A DNA stretch of 64,000 nucleotides, taken from a bacterium (lineage in GTDB: Bacteria > Planctomycetota > Planctomycetia > Isosphaerales > Isosphaeraceae). Positions 43,471-52,381 of this stretch are shown here, piece by piece. Position 1 is the stretch's first letter, and every line of letters begins with the position of its first letter. A program made the translations under genes and the position numbers. The notes beneath the pieces were generated by a model, which was not told the origin of the DNA, did no database searches, and was given only the letters and a program-made list of their open reading frames with translations. The stretch spans positions 62,001-126,000 of the forward strand of contig WGMM01000022.1 of the NCBI GenBank assembly GCA_016125085.1. The letters run 5' to 3'.

Positions 43471-46400
43471 TCATTCTTCGCTCTCGGTCACTGGCAGTTT
43501 CAACACCATATCCGGCTCAAGCGGAGTGCGGACGTCGTCCAGCACGTCGGGGTTCAGTTCGACGATCTCGTCGGCCCTGCGGGCGTTGCCCAGCCGGTTC
43601 GCCGCGATCGTCCGCAGCGTTTCGCCAGGCTGCACCCGGTGCCGGATGAAGCCCGCATTCGACGACGTTTCGCCGATCGGCTGCGATACGATTTCTTTCG
43701 AGCCACCGCCGATCGGCTCCATCACCGGCTTGCGTGCTGGCTTCTGGCCAGGCTCGCCGCCGACGGGCACCGATTCGATTTCATTTTGGGTGCGAACGGC
43801 GCGGGCATCTCGCGATCGGGCGACCGCAGGCGGATTCTCGTCGTCAGCATTTCCGGAGCCCGCCGCCTTCTTCGATTTGGCCACGTTTGGCGTATCGATC
43901 AGCGATTTGTCGAGATTTTCCATCGAAGGAATCGCCACCACGTCGCCCACATGCAATTCGTCGATCTTGCCGATCCTGGCGGCATTGGCGGCCCAGAGAG
44001 CCTTGTAGTACCGGCCGGAACCGTAGTAATCGCGTGAGATTGTCCAGAAGTTTTCGCCCGATTGCACCGTGTGGCGGATCGGGGCGATATCCGTCGGCGC
44101 ATTTTCCAGAACCGGCGTCGAAAAGGTTTCGACCGGTTCCGAACCACGCATGCCATTCGAAATCGCCGTGCCCATCGCCAGCCCTGCCCCCGCACCAAGA
44201 GCAGCGGCTGTCGCGGATCGACCGACATTTCGGCCGACCGGGTTCGTCGAAGCCAGGGCCCTCAGAACCTTGCCCCTGCTGTTGGGGATCGAGGGCCAAT
44301 TGGCATCGGCCTCGCTCGGTTTGGCGCTCTTCCCAGCCCCAGCAGGCTTTTCAGCCGCAGGCGTCTGCGGAATGTCTTTCGGCAGGCCAGCCAGCGATCC
44401 CGGCGGCGGTTCCGAGGTGGCCGACATGCCGGGCGGCGGTTCCGATCCCACGTCCGCCATTTTCGGCAATTCCGCGGAAGGCGGAGGCTCGTTCGCAACC
44501 GTGCCCGGCAATCCGGGCGGGTCGGCAGGATTCGAACCCGCTTTCATTTCGTTCGCAGCCAGCCCAGCCCCCAGGCCCAGGGCGGCCCCTGCGCCAGCAG
44601 CGGCTGCAGCTTTCCCAGCATCCGAAGCGGCAGGCTCAACCGATTTCGAAGCGTTCGGAATGGAAATCGAAGGCACGGCATCATCCGGGTTCGCCTGCGG
44701 TTTCGAATCCGGCTCTTTCGGAGCAGGTTCTGGTTCCTTCGGCAATTCGGCAGCCGGCGGATCTCCCGGCAAAGGAAGGGAAGCAGCATCCGCTGGTGGT
44801 GCGGGCGCGTCTGCCCCTGGCGGAACATCGCCCGGAGCGGGATTGCCACCGATAGGCGGCAATTCGGCCGCGACCGCTGCCCCGGCGATGGGCGGGGCGA
44901 TCTCTTTGGGAGCGTCGGGCAATCCTGGCGGAGCATCCGGCAGTCCTGGAGGGGCTTCCGATGGTGCCGGTTCCGTCGATTTCGGCAGTTCCGGCATGCC
45001 GTCTCCGGATTTGACCTCAGGCCCACCGATCGGCGGTGCCTGCGCCAAGGCATCTTTACCTGCCGCCCCCAGCGCCGCTGCGGCGCCGATGCCGCCGATC
45101 GCCGGAACAGCCAGCTTTTTGGCGATCGATCCCGCTCCACCCGATTCGCCGTTCGAAGCATCGCCGTCTGATTTCGGCGGTGCCGCATCCGGGGCTGGTT
45201 CCTCAGCTTTCACAGTCAAATCCGCGGTTTCAGGCAAGCCCGGCGGAGCTTCCGAGACCGGCAACCCGGGAGGAGCTTCCGCTGTGCCAGTGCCGGGCGG
45301 CTCATTGAGCGGCGTCGCTGCCGCTGGCTCATCGCCCCCGGGAGGTGTCGCAGGTAGTGCGGGCAAATCGTTCATCGCCAATGAGACAGGTGCCGCGGCA
45401 GGGTCAGTCGGGGCATCCGTGGCCTTGTTCACTTCGGCAGGCTTTTCGCCCGCGTCGGCAGTCTTCGAGCCCGCATCGGCCACTTCGGGCGATGAGATGC
45501 CCGGCTCTTCCTGTTTCGCGACCGCATCGCCCAGTGATTTTTCGGCATTTTCGCCGGCCAGTTGCTCGTTCTGGACCTTTTCGACTGCTTTATCCGGCCC
45601 GCCGCCCGACATGAACCAGATCGATCCTGTCGTCGTCAGGCCAGCCGCGGCAGCTGCGACGGGCGCCCACTTCTGAACCTTGCGGTAGCGGGCGATCCAG
45701 GCCGCCGGCGACATGTCGAACTTGCGCCCGCCAGCGGCCACAGCTACGGCTTCCGCCAGGTCTTCGGCAACCTCGCCAGCGTGCTCTTCGACATAGGCTG
45801 CCGGCTCGGGTGCGTTCGCACCCATTTCCGCAAGCTTTTGCCGCCGCAGGATTTCCACGACGATCTGCGGATTGATCCCCAGTTCGATGAGAAACTCAGG
45901 CTCGAACTGGGGCAGCGTGGCCGGGTCCATGCCCATGGCGGCAAGGGTGTTCGGATCGAGCCCGAATTCCGTCAATGCGGCCGGATCGATCCGGTCGGCA
46001 CATGGCAATACGATTTCGATCGGAGGGACCGACGAACGATTCTGGGCCATAGCACCCTCCCCGCCTTTGGAACTCTTTCCGAACCAGCGTCCGAACTTGC
46101 CCGATTTGGCCGGCGCTTCCGCCTCGGCCTGCGGCGCTTCCGCATGCCGTTCCACGACCTCGCCGACTGCCTCGATCGTCGGCTCATTCTGAGCCCGCAT
46201 CGTCATCGCGGCGGCTTCGGCCTCGGCCCGGGCCTGCCGCTCGGCAGCTTCGCGGCGGCGTCGTTCCTTACGGCTTTCACGCGGAAAGTCGCCCGAATGC
46301 CCCGAATGATCATGGCCCTGCCGGTCGTCGTAAGCATCCCTGTCGGCTTCGTTGCCATAGCCATGATCCGGCTCCGCGGCAGCGGCGTGATAAGCCTCCG

Positions 46401-46527
46401 CCTGGCGGCGAGCCTCGGCCTCGACTGCCTCTTCGCCGTCACCCTCTTCGGCCCCGGCCTGATCGTCCTCGTAGCCGTAGCGGTCGTCGGCGTATTCGTC
46501 GTCGTGCTCGTTCGGGTAGCCGTTCAT
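43471..46527 (-). CDS. Large LysM-domain membrane protein in the ftsL position
   Basis: 1018 residues; its ATG overlaps the rsmH stop by 4 nt. Order: an acidic then charged N-terminal cytoplasmic region (about 1-270), including AALTEFGLDPNTLAAMGMDP and FEPEFLIELGINPQIVVEIL short helices; one membrane helix (WAPVAAAAAGLTTTGSIWFM, about 284-303); a ~450-residue low-complexity Pro/Ala/Gly-rich region with repeated APPGLP; and two LysM domains at the end (HTVQSGENFWTISRDYYGSG at about 815, and HRVQPGETLRTIAANRLGNA at about 957). LysM domains bind peptidoglycan glycan chains. The single-pass topology with an extracytoplasmic wall-binding end recalls divisome bitopic proteins. In many bacteria the gene after rsmH is ftsL. 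Function in envelope or division is inferred. Confidence 0.75.
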   Translation of the reverse strand: MNGYPNEHDDEYADDRYGYEDDQAGAEEGDGEEAVEAEARRQAEAYHAAAAEPDHGYGNEADRDAYDDRQGHDHSGHSGDFPRESRKERRRREAAERQARAEAEAAAMTMRAQNEPTIEAVGEVVERHAEAPQAEAEAPAKSGKFGRWFGKSSKGGEGAMAQNRSSVPPIEIVLPCADRIDPAALTEFGLDPNTLAAMGMDPATLPQFEPEFLIELGINPQIVVEILRRQKLAEMGANAPEPAAYVEEHAGEVAEDLAEAVAVAAGGRKFDMSPAAWIARYRKVQKWAPVAAAAAGLTTTGSIWFMSGGGPDKAVEKVQNEQLAGENAEKSLGDAVAKQEEPGISSPEVADAGSKTADAGEKPAEVNKATDAPTDPAAAPVSLAMNDLPALPATPPGGDEPAAATPLNEPPGTGTAEAPPGLPVSEAPPGLPETADLTVKAEEPAPDAAPPKSDGDASNGESGGAGSIAKKLAVPAIGGIGAAAALGAAGKDALAQAPPIGGPEVKSGDGMPELPKSTEPAPSEAPPGLPDAPPGLPDAPKEIAPPIAGAAVAAELPPIGGNPAPGDVPPGADAPAPPADAASLPLPGDPPAAELPKEPEPAPKEPDSKPQANPDDAVPSISIPNASKSVEPAASDAGKAAAAAGAGAALGLGAGLAANEMKAGSNPADPPGLPGTVANEPPPSAELPKMADVGSEPPPGMSATSEPPPGSLAGLPKDIPQTPAAEKPAGAGKSAKPSEADANWPSIPNSRGKVLRALASTNPVGRNVGRSATAAALGAGAGLAMGTAISNGMRGSEPVETFSTPVLENAPTDIAPIRHTVQSGENFWTISRDYYGSGRYYKALWAANAARIGKIDELHVGDVVAIPSMENLDKSLIDTPNVAKSKKAAGSGNADDENPPAVARSRDARAVRTQNEIESVPVGGEPGQKPARKPVMEPIGGGSKEIVSQPIGETSSNAGFIRHRVQPGETLRTIAANRLGNARRADEIVELNPDVLDDVRTPLEPDMVLKLPVTESEE

Positions 46528-47426
46528 AGGTTCCGTTCCCTGATTTCTTCAGCCTCGGAGCGGCGCCGGGCCGCACGCAGCTTGGCGCTGCGCGACCGGG
46601 GGTTGCCCTCCTGCTCGGCTTCGGTCGCCGTAACGACTTTCCGTGTCAACACTTCCCACGCGATCGAATCACGCAGAAAGTGCTTGACCATGCGATCTTC
46701 GAGCGAGTGGAACGAAATCACGACGAACCGGCCGCCTGGCCTCACCCATTCGTGAACACGCTCCAGAAGCCTTTCCAGCTCACCCAGCTCGTCGTTGACC
46801 GCGATCCTCAACCCCTGAAAAACCCTCGTGCACGGGTCGATCCGGCCGCGCGGCCCCGGCATCGCCCTGCGAATCACCTGAGCGAAGTCGCCCGTCTTAT
46901 CGAACGGGGCCGTCCGCCGCCGCTCGACGATCGCCCGGGCAAGCCTGCGGCTGTGCCGCTCTTCGCCATATTTCCAGAAAATGTCGGCCAGTTCGGTTTC
47001 GGTCCATTCGTTCACGATCTCGGCCGCCGTGGGGCGGTCGCCGCTGACGTCGAACCGCATGTCGAGCGGCCCGTCAGACTGAAAACTGAAACCCCGGTCC
47101 GTCCAGGCAAGCTGATCGCTGGAAAGGCCCAGGTCGACCAGAAATCCGTCGACCGCGTCGATGCCCAGCCGCTCGAGCACCGTGCCGGCATCGGCATAGC
47201 TTGACCTGTGCAAGTCGAGCGTCATGCCCTGATCGGCCGCCGTCCTGCGGGCCAGTTCGAGCATCGCGGCATCGCGGTCAAGCCCGATCACTCGGCCCTG
47301 CGGCCCGACTTTGTGGGCGATCAGGCACGAGTGGCCCCCGGCACCCGCGGTGCCGTCCACATAAGTGCCGCCCACCTTAAGGTCAAGCCAATGGAGAACT
47401 TCCTCCGGCATGACCGCCCGGTGCAC
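46524..47426 (-). CDS. rsmH: 16S rRNA m4C1402 methyltransferase RsmH (MraW)
   Basis: 300 residues from the GTG at 47426. Family landmarks: HRAVMPEEVLHWL at the start, YVDGTAGAGGHSCLI (SAM-binding motif), GLDRDAAML, DGFLVDLGLSSDQL, GFSFQSDGPLDMRFD, NEWTETELADIFWKYGEERHSR, RVFQGLRIAVNDELGELE and ISFHSLEDRMVKHF. RsmH methylates N4 of C1402 in the 16S rRNA decoding centre. The N-terminus probably begins 13 codons earlier: GTG has no ribosome-binding site, while a perfect AAGGAGG stands just before an in-frame CTG at 47465. It heads a two-gene unit with the LysM protein; mraZ and the mur genes are not adjacent. Confidence 0.95.
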   Translation of the reverse strand: MHRAVMPEEVLHWLDLKVGGTYVDGTAGAGGHSCLIAHKVGPQGRVIGLDRDAAMLELARRTAADQGMTLDLHRSSYADAGTVLERLGIDAVDGFLVDLGLSSDQLAWTDRGFSFQSDGPLDMRFDVSGDRPTAAEIVNEWTETELADIFWKYGEERHSRRLARAIVERRRTAPFDKTGDFAQVIRRAMPGPRGRIDPCTRVFQGLRIAVNDELGELERLLERVHEWVRPGGRFVVISFHSLEDRMVKHFLRDSIAWEVLTRKVVTATEAEQEGNPRSRSAKLRAARRRSEAEEIRERNL

Positions 47427-47462
47427 CGGCTCGATCGCGTGCTCGTTCGGATCGATTCCGTC

Positions 47463-47477
47463 CAGGGCCGCCTCCTT
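47463..47477 (-). promoter_or_regulatory. Perfect Shine-Dalgarno before a possible CTG start of rsmH
   Basis: On the minus strand AAGGAGG (47477-47471) is followed after 5 nt by CTG (47465-47463), in frame with rsmH. Translation from here adds LDGIDPNEHAIEP before the annotated GTG. No ATG, GTG or TTG is better placed. Confidence 0.5.
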
Positions 47478-48036
47478 GCGTCCTTCGGACCGTCGGGCAG
47501 AACCCGCTCTTTCGTGAGCCTGAAGGCCGGCGCATCCTTACGCCAGAGCCATGATTTTCGCGTGGAATTCTGCCGAATACGGCCAGCTTACGAATTTCGG
47601 AAAATCGGTCAAGCCGGATCACGATTCGGTCGAAGCGAAGGGTGTGACCAGATTTTCTTGTGCGAACCCATGATTTCGGATTCTTTCCTATAGCGATGAC
47701 GCACTGGGCTTGGTCGTCCGAACTGGACTTCGCGACTGAAAGTACTGCCCTGAAGGGGCAAAAGAAGAGCATGCACCGCGAGCCCTGCATTCTCTGCAAG
47801 CTGCCTGCCTCCGCCAAATCTCCCAGAAAATTGCGGCATACCCGAATCGAACGCGCATGCACGCTGGAAAAGCGGGTTCTCTTCGCCCGATGCATCTTCA
47901 GGCTTTTCGAAACGACACATCGGCTCACGCTGCGAATGGGTTATGATAGCGCGATGCCGCCCGTGCTGATCAAAACTCAGAAGTTCGATCGGCACACACA
48001 CGATCGGCAACGACACCTTCGAATGAGCCTATCGCC
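47478..48036. other. Divergent intergenic region, no gene recognised
   Basis: About 560 bases between rsmH (minus) and the NagA-like gene (plus). mraZ, the usual upstream neighbour of rsmH, is not seen. A TATGAT at 47942-47947 could be a -10 element for the plus-strand gene, but no matching -35 is evident. Short frames here have no coding features. Confidence 0.5.
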
Positions 48037-49242
48037 GTGCCGCCATTGACCGTTCGCCACGCGACCGTGATCTTGCCTGACAGGCTCATGCCGGATGCCC
48101 GCATAAGCATCGATCATGGCGTCATCGTCGCCGTCGAACCTGAAGATTCGAAATCCGTCGCGGGCGATTCGATGGACCTGCAGGGCCAGTTCGTCGCCCC
48201 CGGATTCGTCGATATCCATGTGCATGGCGGCGGCGGGGCGGATTTCATGGACGGGACCGAAGAGGCCGTTCGAACCGCGGCCGGAACCCACCTGCGGCAC
48301 GGCACGACCACGATTTTTCCCACGACGACCACTGGCTCTCCCACACAGCTCCTGGGCATGATCGATGCTGTCAGGCAAGCTTCGCGGGAAGTCGACGGAT
48401 CGGATCCGAAAGGCTCTGATTCCTTGCCCGCCATGCCCGGCATACACCTGTATGGCCCGTTTTTCGCACCCGACAAATGCGGCTGCCATGAAGTGACCGG
48501 CCGTCGCGACCCGGCCGCCGATGAATTTCAAAAGTACTTCGAAACAGGTCTCGTCCGTATCGCAACCTGTGCCGCCGAGTTGCCCGGCGCGAAGGCCTTT
48601 TATGAAACCGCCCTGGCTAACGATTGCCTGATCACTTGCGGTCATTCGAACGCTTCGTGGGCCGAAATGCAGTCCGCTTTCGAATCCGGCATGCGGCATG
48701 TCGACCACTTCTGGTGTGCCATGAGTTCCGTTTCGTCGCTGCGTCCGCGTCTCGGCACGCCGATGCAGGCCGGTATGGAACAATTCGTGCTGATGAACCG
48801 GGAAATGTCGACCGAAGTGATCGCCGACGGTCAGCATCTGGCCCCTGAATTGCTCGAATTCGCATTTCGAATGATCGGCCCGGACCGGCTTTGCCTCGTG
48901 ACCGACTCCAGCCGGGCCCTGGATTGCCCGCCTGGTCGATACAAATTCGGCCATTCCGCAAATGGCACCGATTTCATTCATGACGGCTTCGTGGGCCGGG
49001 CACCGGGCGGAGGTCTGGCCAGCTCGGTGATGGGCATGGATCACATGGTGCGCACCATGAAACGCCACACTTCCGCTTCATTGCCTGAAGTCATTCGCAT
49101 GGCCACGCTCACTCCCGCACGGCTTACCGGGCTGGACGACCGGATCGGCAGCGTCGAGCCGGGCAAGGCCGCCGACCTGATTCTGCTCGATCCGGATCTG
49201 AACATCCGGCACGTGTTTCGAAACGGCCGCCGGGTCATCTGA
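48037..49242 (+). CDS. nagA: NagA-like amidohydrolase (N-acetylglucosamine-6-phosphate deacetylase family)
   Basis: 401 residues from a GTG at 48037, without a strong ribosome-binding site. NagA removes the acetyl group from GlcNAc-6-P in amino-sugar recycling. Landmarks: GQFVAPGFVDIHVHGGGGAD (HxH near residue 61), HGTTTIFPTTTTGSP, CGHSNAS (His203), HVDHFWCAMSS (His224), VTDSSRAL (the catalytic Asp, 290), and the C-terminal GSVEPGKAADLILLD. The NagA metal-ligand segment, normally HLEGP, reads GIHLYGPFF: the Glu is Tyr139. The second metal ligands and the catalytic Asp are intact, so an altered metal site or substrate is possible. No nagB or GlcNAc kinase is adjacent. Confidence 0.8.
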   Translation: MPPLTVRHATVILPDRLMPDARISIDHGVIVAVEPEDSKSVAGDSMDLQGQFVAPGFVDIHVHGGGGADFMDGTEEAVRTAAGTHLRHGTTTIFPTTTTGSPTQLLGMIDAVRQASREVDGSDPKGSDSLPAMPGIHLYGPFFAPDKCGCHEVTGRRDPAADEFQKYFETGLVRIATCAAELPGAKAFYETALANDCLITCGHSNASWAEMQSAFESGMRHVDHFWCAMSSVSSLRPRLGTPMQAGMEQFVLMNREMSTEVIADGQHLAPELLEFAFRMIGPDRLCLVTDSSRALDCPPGRYKFGHSANGTDFIHDGFVGRAPGGGLASSVMGMDHMVRTMKRHTSASLPEVIRMATLTPARLTGLDDRIGSVEPGKAADLILLDPDLNIRHVFRNGRRVI

Positions 49243-49436
49243 TCGAAATTCGTTCGGCATCGACTTTCCCGAACGACGATGGTCCATCCTGAGGCATCAC
49301 ACCGGGATTTCGCGAATTCACAGACATCCGTGACGCTTTCATAAGCGGGAATGGCCCCTGATGGTTCCTGGAATCTCCTGATTTCTGGATTTTCGTTCGA
49401 CTTTTCGAGCGTTCGCTTCGTAGGATTCATGAAAAT

Positions 49437-52178
49437 ATGCGTAGAGACGACGTACGAACATTTCGCACCGGGATCCATCGACTCATGAACTTCCACCGCA
49501 TCTTCCGTCTGAGAATCTCCGTGGATCGCATTCGCGCCGACCGGCGTGCTTTCGCCCCGGAATCGCTCGAACCACGCACGATGCTGGCGGCCGATGTCCG
49601 GTCGATGATCGCAGGCACGACGGCTTCCGTGTCCGCAGCTTCCCCGAATGTCGCGGCCCAGTCGAGCGTCGACGCAAGTTTCGTCGAGTGGATCTCCACG
49701 GGGCTCGTCGCGCATCCTCTTTCGGACCAGTTACAGGCCCGGCTCCTGCGGCAGCTCGAAAACGGTGCTTCACGCCAGCGAATCGCGGCTCTCGTGATCA
49801 GTTCCCTGCCTGGCCGGTCCGCGGAAATCGAGACGACCTTCGAGCACCTTCTGAATCGAACCCCGACAGCGATTGAGCAGCAACGGCTGTTGGCACAAGG
49901 CAGTGCCGATCAGATCGCATTGTTCCGCCACGTGCTTTCTTCACGCGAATACTTCGAAACCCGGGGCGGCGGCACGAATGCCGGCTTCGTGGACACCCTG
50001 GCCCGGGACATGCTCGAAAGGCCCGCCACCGAAGCCGAATTGGCCGAATGGACGAACGTTCTCGACAGCGGCATGGTTCGCCGCAGTGGTTTCGTCGGCG
50101 GTTTTCTCCGAAGTGCCGTCTATCGCGAAGCGGCTGCCCGGCAATTGGCCCTGCACGCCGGTTCGACGGATACCGCGGGCCTTGCGGACCAGGTTCTGGC
50201 GAATTGGCGCGGGCCGCATCCACTGACGACGGCCAAGGCGACGGTTTTCGGGTCCGATGCGTTCCTTCGCCGCTTCGAAACGCCCGTGCCCGTAACGCCA
50301 CGCACCGCACCGACGGAGTGGTCCGGCGAATGGCTGAGCCCTCAGTTCAGCCTGGGGACATCGTGGAACACCGACATCCCGATCACTTTGTCGGAAGTCA
50401 TTACCTTCGGAGCTTCGCCGCAAGGGAAGTTCTGGATCGCCATCGAGTCCCTGGGGCTGCGCATTTACGACCCTTCGACCCGACAGTCGACCGATGTCAG
50501 CACGGGATACGTCAGTTCCGTCGCGCCGATTTCCGACACCGAGGCCTGGCTGATCGGCTCGCCGTCCAAATTCTCGGGCCCGGTCTATATCGCGAAAATC
50601 CTGGCTGACGGCTCGTTGGAGAAAACGGCAGATCTGCCGGGCGGCGATACGCCCACGCAGATCTCAGCCTCGCCGGACGGAACCGTCTGGGTTCTCGGCC
50701 AGTCGGGCACCGTCTATTCCTACGACGCCGGCTCGGACTCATGGTTGACGATCGCGTCGGGCGGGTTCACGATCAGCCAGATCAGCGTCGGTTCGGCGAC
50801 GAACATCTGGGGAGTCGGTCAGAGCCAGGGCAAAACGGTGGTGCTGCAATGGACCACCGGCACAGGCTGGGCCGTCGATTCGAACTTCGACGGCGTTTCT
50901 TCGGCTATCGTCGCGGCCACGGCCGACGGTTTCGTCTGGGCGGTCGCCACCATACCGACGACCAGCCAGATGGTCTTCCTGAAAGACCCCGCCGCGTCAT
51001 GGGCCCTCGTACCGAATCAGACTCCGCCGAACCCGATCATGGAGTTCGCGGCCAACGACCGGAACCGCATGCTGGGATTGACGGCCAAAGGGCTCGACAT
51101 CGATTTGGCCATTCTTTCGATCGGCCTGGTGGACAGGCCTGCCGTCGCCTGGCCGGAACCGACCACCCAATGGGCCCTCGGTTATGACGCCATCAACGCG
51201 TACTTCGAACTGACGACCACCACGATGCGAGCGGATTACGTCAACGCCACGGCACCTTTCGATGAATGGGTCCATAAGCTGTCGGGCACCGATATCCCCA
51301 TGCCCGCCGGGATGGACCTGAACAACTGGACGACGATCAAGAACCAGTTGATCGGCGAAATCGAAGACGTCAAATCCGTCAACAAGTTCTTCGAACAGCT
51401 CAACGACATCAACACTGCCGTCAATCTGGTGAATTCCCAGACTCTGAGTATCGTGGAATCGAATGTCGTCCTCTCCACGAAACAGCAGAACGAGTCGACA
51501 CTCGAACTCCTGATCGTCGGAATGTTCGACGCAGCCGTGGCCGGTATCGTCACGGCGTTCTCCGGCGGTGCCGCAACGGTCGCGGCGATCGTCGGCTCCG
51601 GCATCACCACGGGCATCGCCGACGTCACCCAGGATTCGTCGCCTGATCCCGACACTGTCCTGCAGCAGACTTACACCGATCTGCAGAACACCATCCTGCA
51701 GATCTTCGTAAAAAGCGGCTCGCTTTACGCCAGCCAGTGGCTTGCCGTCAATTCCGATTATGGCAGGCTTTCGGCACTGAGCGACGTACTCGGAACAGGC
51801 CTCTGGGCAATCGAGGACGGCGATGCCCAGTCCTATGCCGCAGCCATGCAACCGGCCTTCGAACTCTACTATTATCAGACCCTCACAGCAGTGAAATACC
51901 AGGTCGTCTACATGCACGATTACATTTGCGACAAATATACCTGCCCGCATATCGCCCCGCCCTCTTACGTCACTTACATTCGGCAGGTCGACGACACCGA
52001 ACTGTACGACGTCTACTACGTCAACGAACTCGGCGGTTATACGAATCCGTTCCGCGACGCGGGCCCCTACCCTTCGAAGGCCTTCATGGAAACCCTCGGC
52101 AAAATCGGCAGCAGCCTGAGCGTGATCGTTCAATCCCAGAACGGCTGGAACCTTAAGACCGTCAACGCCCATACCTGA
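49437..52178 (+). CDS. LEPR-XLL surface protein: DUF4214-like, propeller-like repeats, helical C-terminal half
   Basis: 913 residues; ATG at 49437 (AGGA about 13 nt upstream) or at 49485. FAPESLEPRTMLAADV (about 40-55) is the LEPR-XLL motif of exported planctomycete proteins. Next, about 110-240 resembles DUF4214 (FEHLLNRTPTAIEQQRLL, SSREYFETRGG, GFLRSAVYREAAARQL). About 290-560 has at least five repeats of the tectonin/propeller type (FWIAIESLGLRIYDP, TVWVLGQSGTVYSYDA, NIWGVGQ, GFVWAVAT). About 600-913 is mostly helical: a long helix, then a hydrophobic hairpin (LLIVGMFDAAVAGIVTAF, GGAATVAAIVGSGITTG) and DYICDKYTCPH, a Cys pair. That end recalls alpha-type pore-forming proteins, but I cannot assign a family. 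It is monocistronic. A secreted lectin-like effector or surface protein is inferred. Confidence 0.7.
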   Translation: MRRDDVRTFRTGIHRLMNFHRIFRLRISVDRIRADRRAFAPESLEPRTMLAADVRSMIAGTTASVSAASPNVAAQSSVDASFVEWISTGLVAHPLSDQLQARLLRQLENGASRQRIAALVISSLPGRSAEIETTFEHLLNRTPTAIEQQRLLAQGSADQIALFRHVLSSREYFETRGGGTNAGFVDTLARDMLERPATEAELAEWTNVLDSGMVRRSGFVGGFLRSAVYREAAARQLALHAGSTDTAGLADQVLANWRGPHPLTTAKATVFGSDAFLRRFETPVPVTPRTAPTEWSGEWLSPQFSLGTSWNTDIPITLSEVITFGASPQGKFWIAIESLGLRIYDPSTRQSTDVSTGYVSSVAPISDTEAWLIGSPSKFSGPVYIAKILADGSLEKTADLPGGDTPTQISASPDGTVWVLGQSGTVYSYDAGSDSWLTIASGGFTISQISVGSATNIWGVGQSQGKTVVLQWTTGTGWAVDSNFDGVSSAIVAATADGFVWAVATIPTTSQMVFLKDPAASWALVPNQTPPNPIMEFAANDRNRMLGLTAKGLDIDLAILSIGLVDRPAVAWPEPTTQWALGYDAINAYFELTTTTMRADYVNATAPFDEWVHKLSGTDIPMPAGMDLNNWTTIKNQLIGEIEDVKSVNKFFEQLNDINTAVNLVNSQTLSIVESNVVLSTKQQNESTLELLIVGMFDAAVAGIVTAFSGGAATVAAIVGSGITTGIADVTQDSSPDPDTVLQQTYTDLQNTILQIFVKSGSLYASQWLAVNSDYGRLSALSDVLGTGLWAIEDGDAQSYAAAMQPAFELYYYQTLTAVKYQVVYMHDYICDKYTCPHIAPPSYVTYIRQVDDTELYDVYYVNELGGYTNPFRDAGPYPSKAFMETLGKIGSSLSVIVQSQNGWNLKTVNAHT

Positions 52179-52213
52179 TCGGGGGCGATTCGAAATCGCT
52201 CACGAAATCCGAA

Positions 52214-52256
52214 CGCACGCGAAGCGATCGAAATGCGATCGATTCGCGTGCGATTT
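52214..52256 (+). terminator. Stem-loop after the LEPR-XLL protein gene
   Basis: CGCACGCGAA pairs with TTCGCGTGCG (10 bp) around an inner CGATCG-rich segment, followed by ATTTGC. It starts 36 nt after the stop. Confidence 0.6.
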
Positions 52257-52381
52257 GCGCGAAGCGATTCCGAAAAGTCGCGTCACGCATGTGATTCCGA
52301 CGCGCCGCTTCCGCTCCCGCGGAATCTGGTATCATACGATTCTCCTACCGCATCGACCGGCTTCTTCCGGGACTCAATGCC

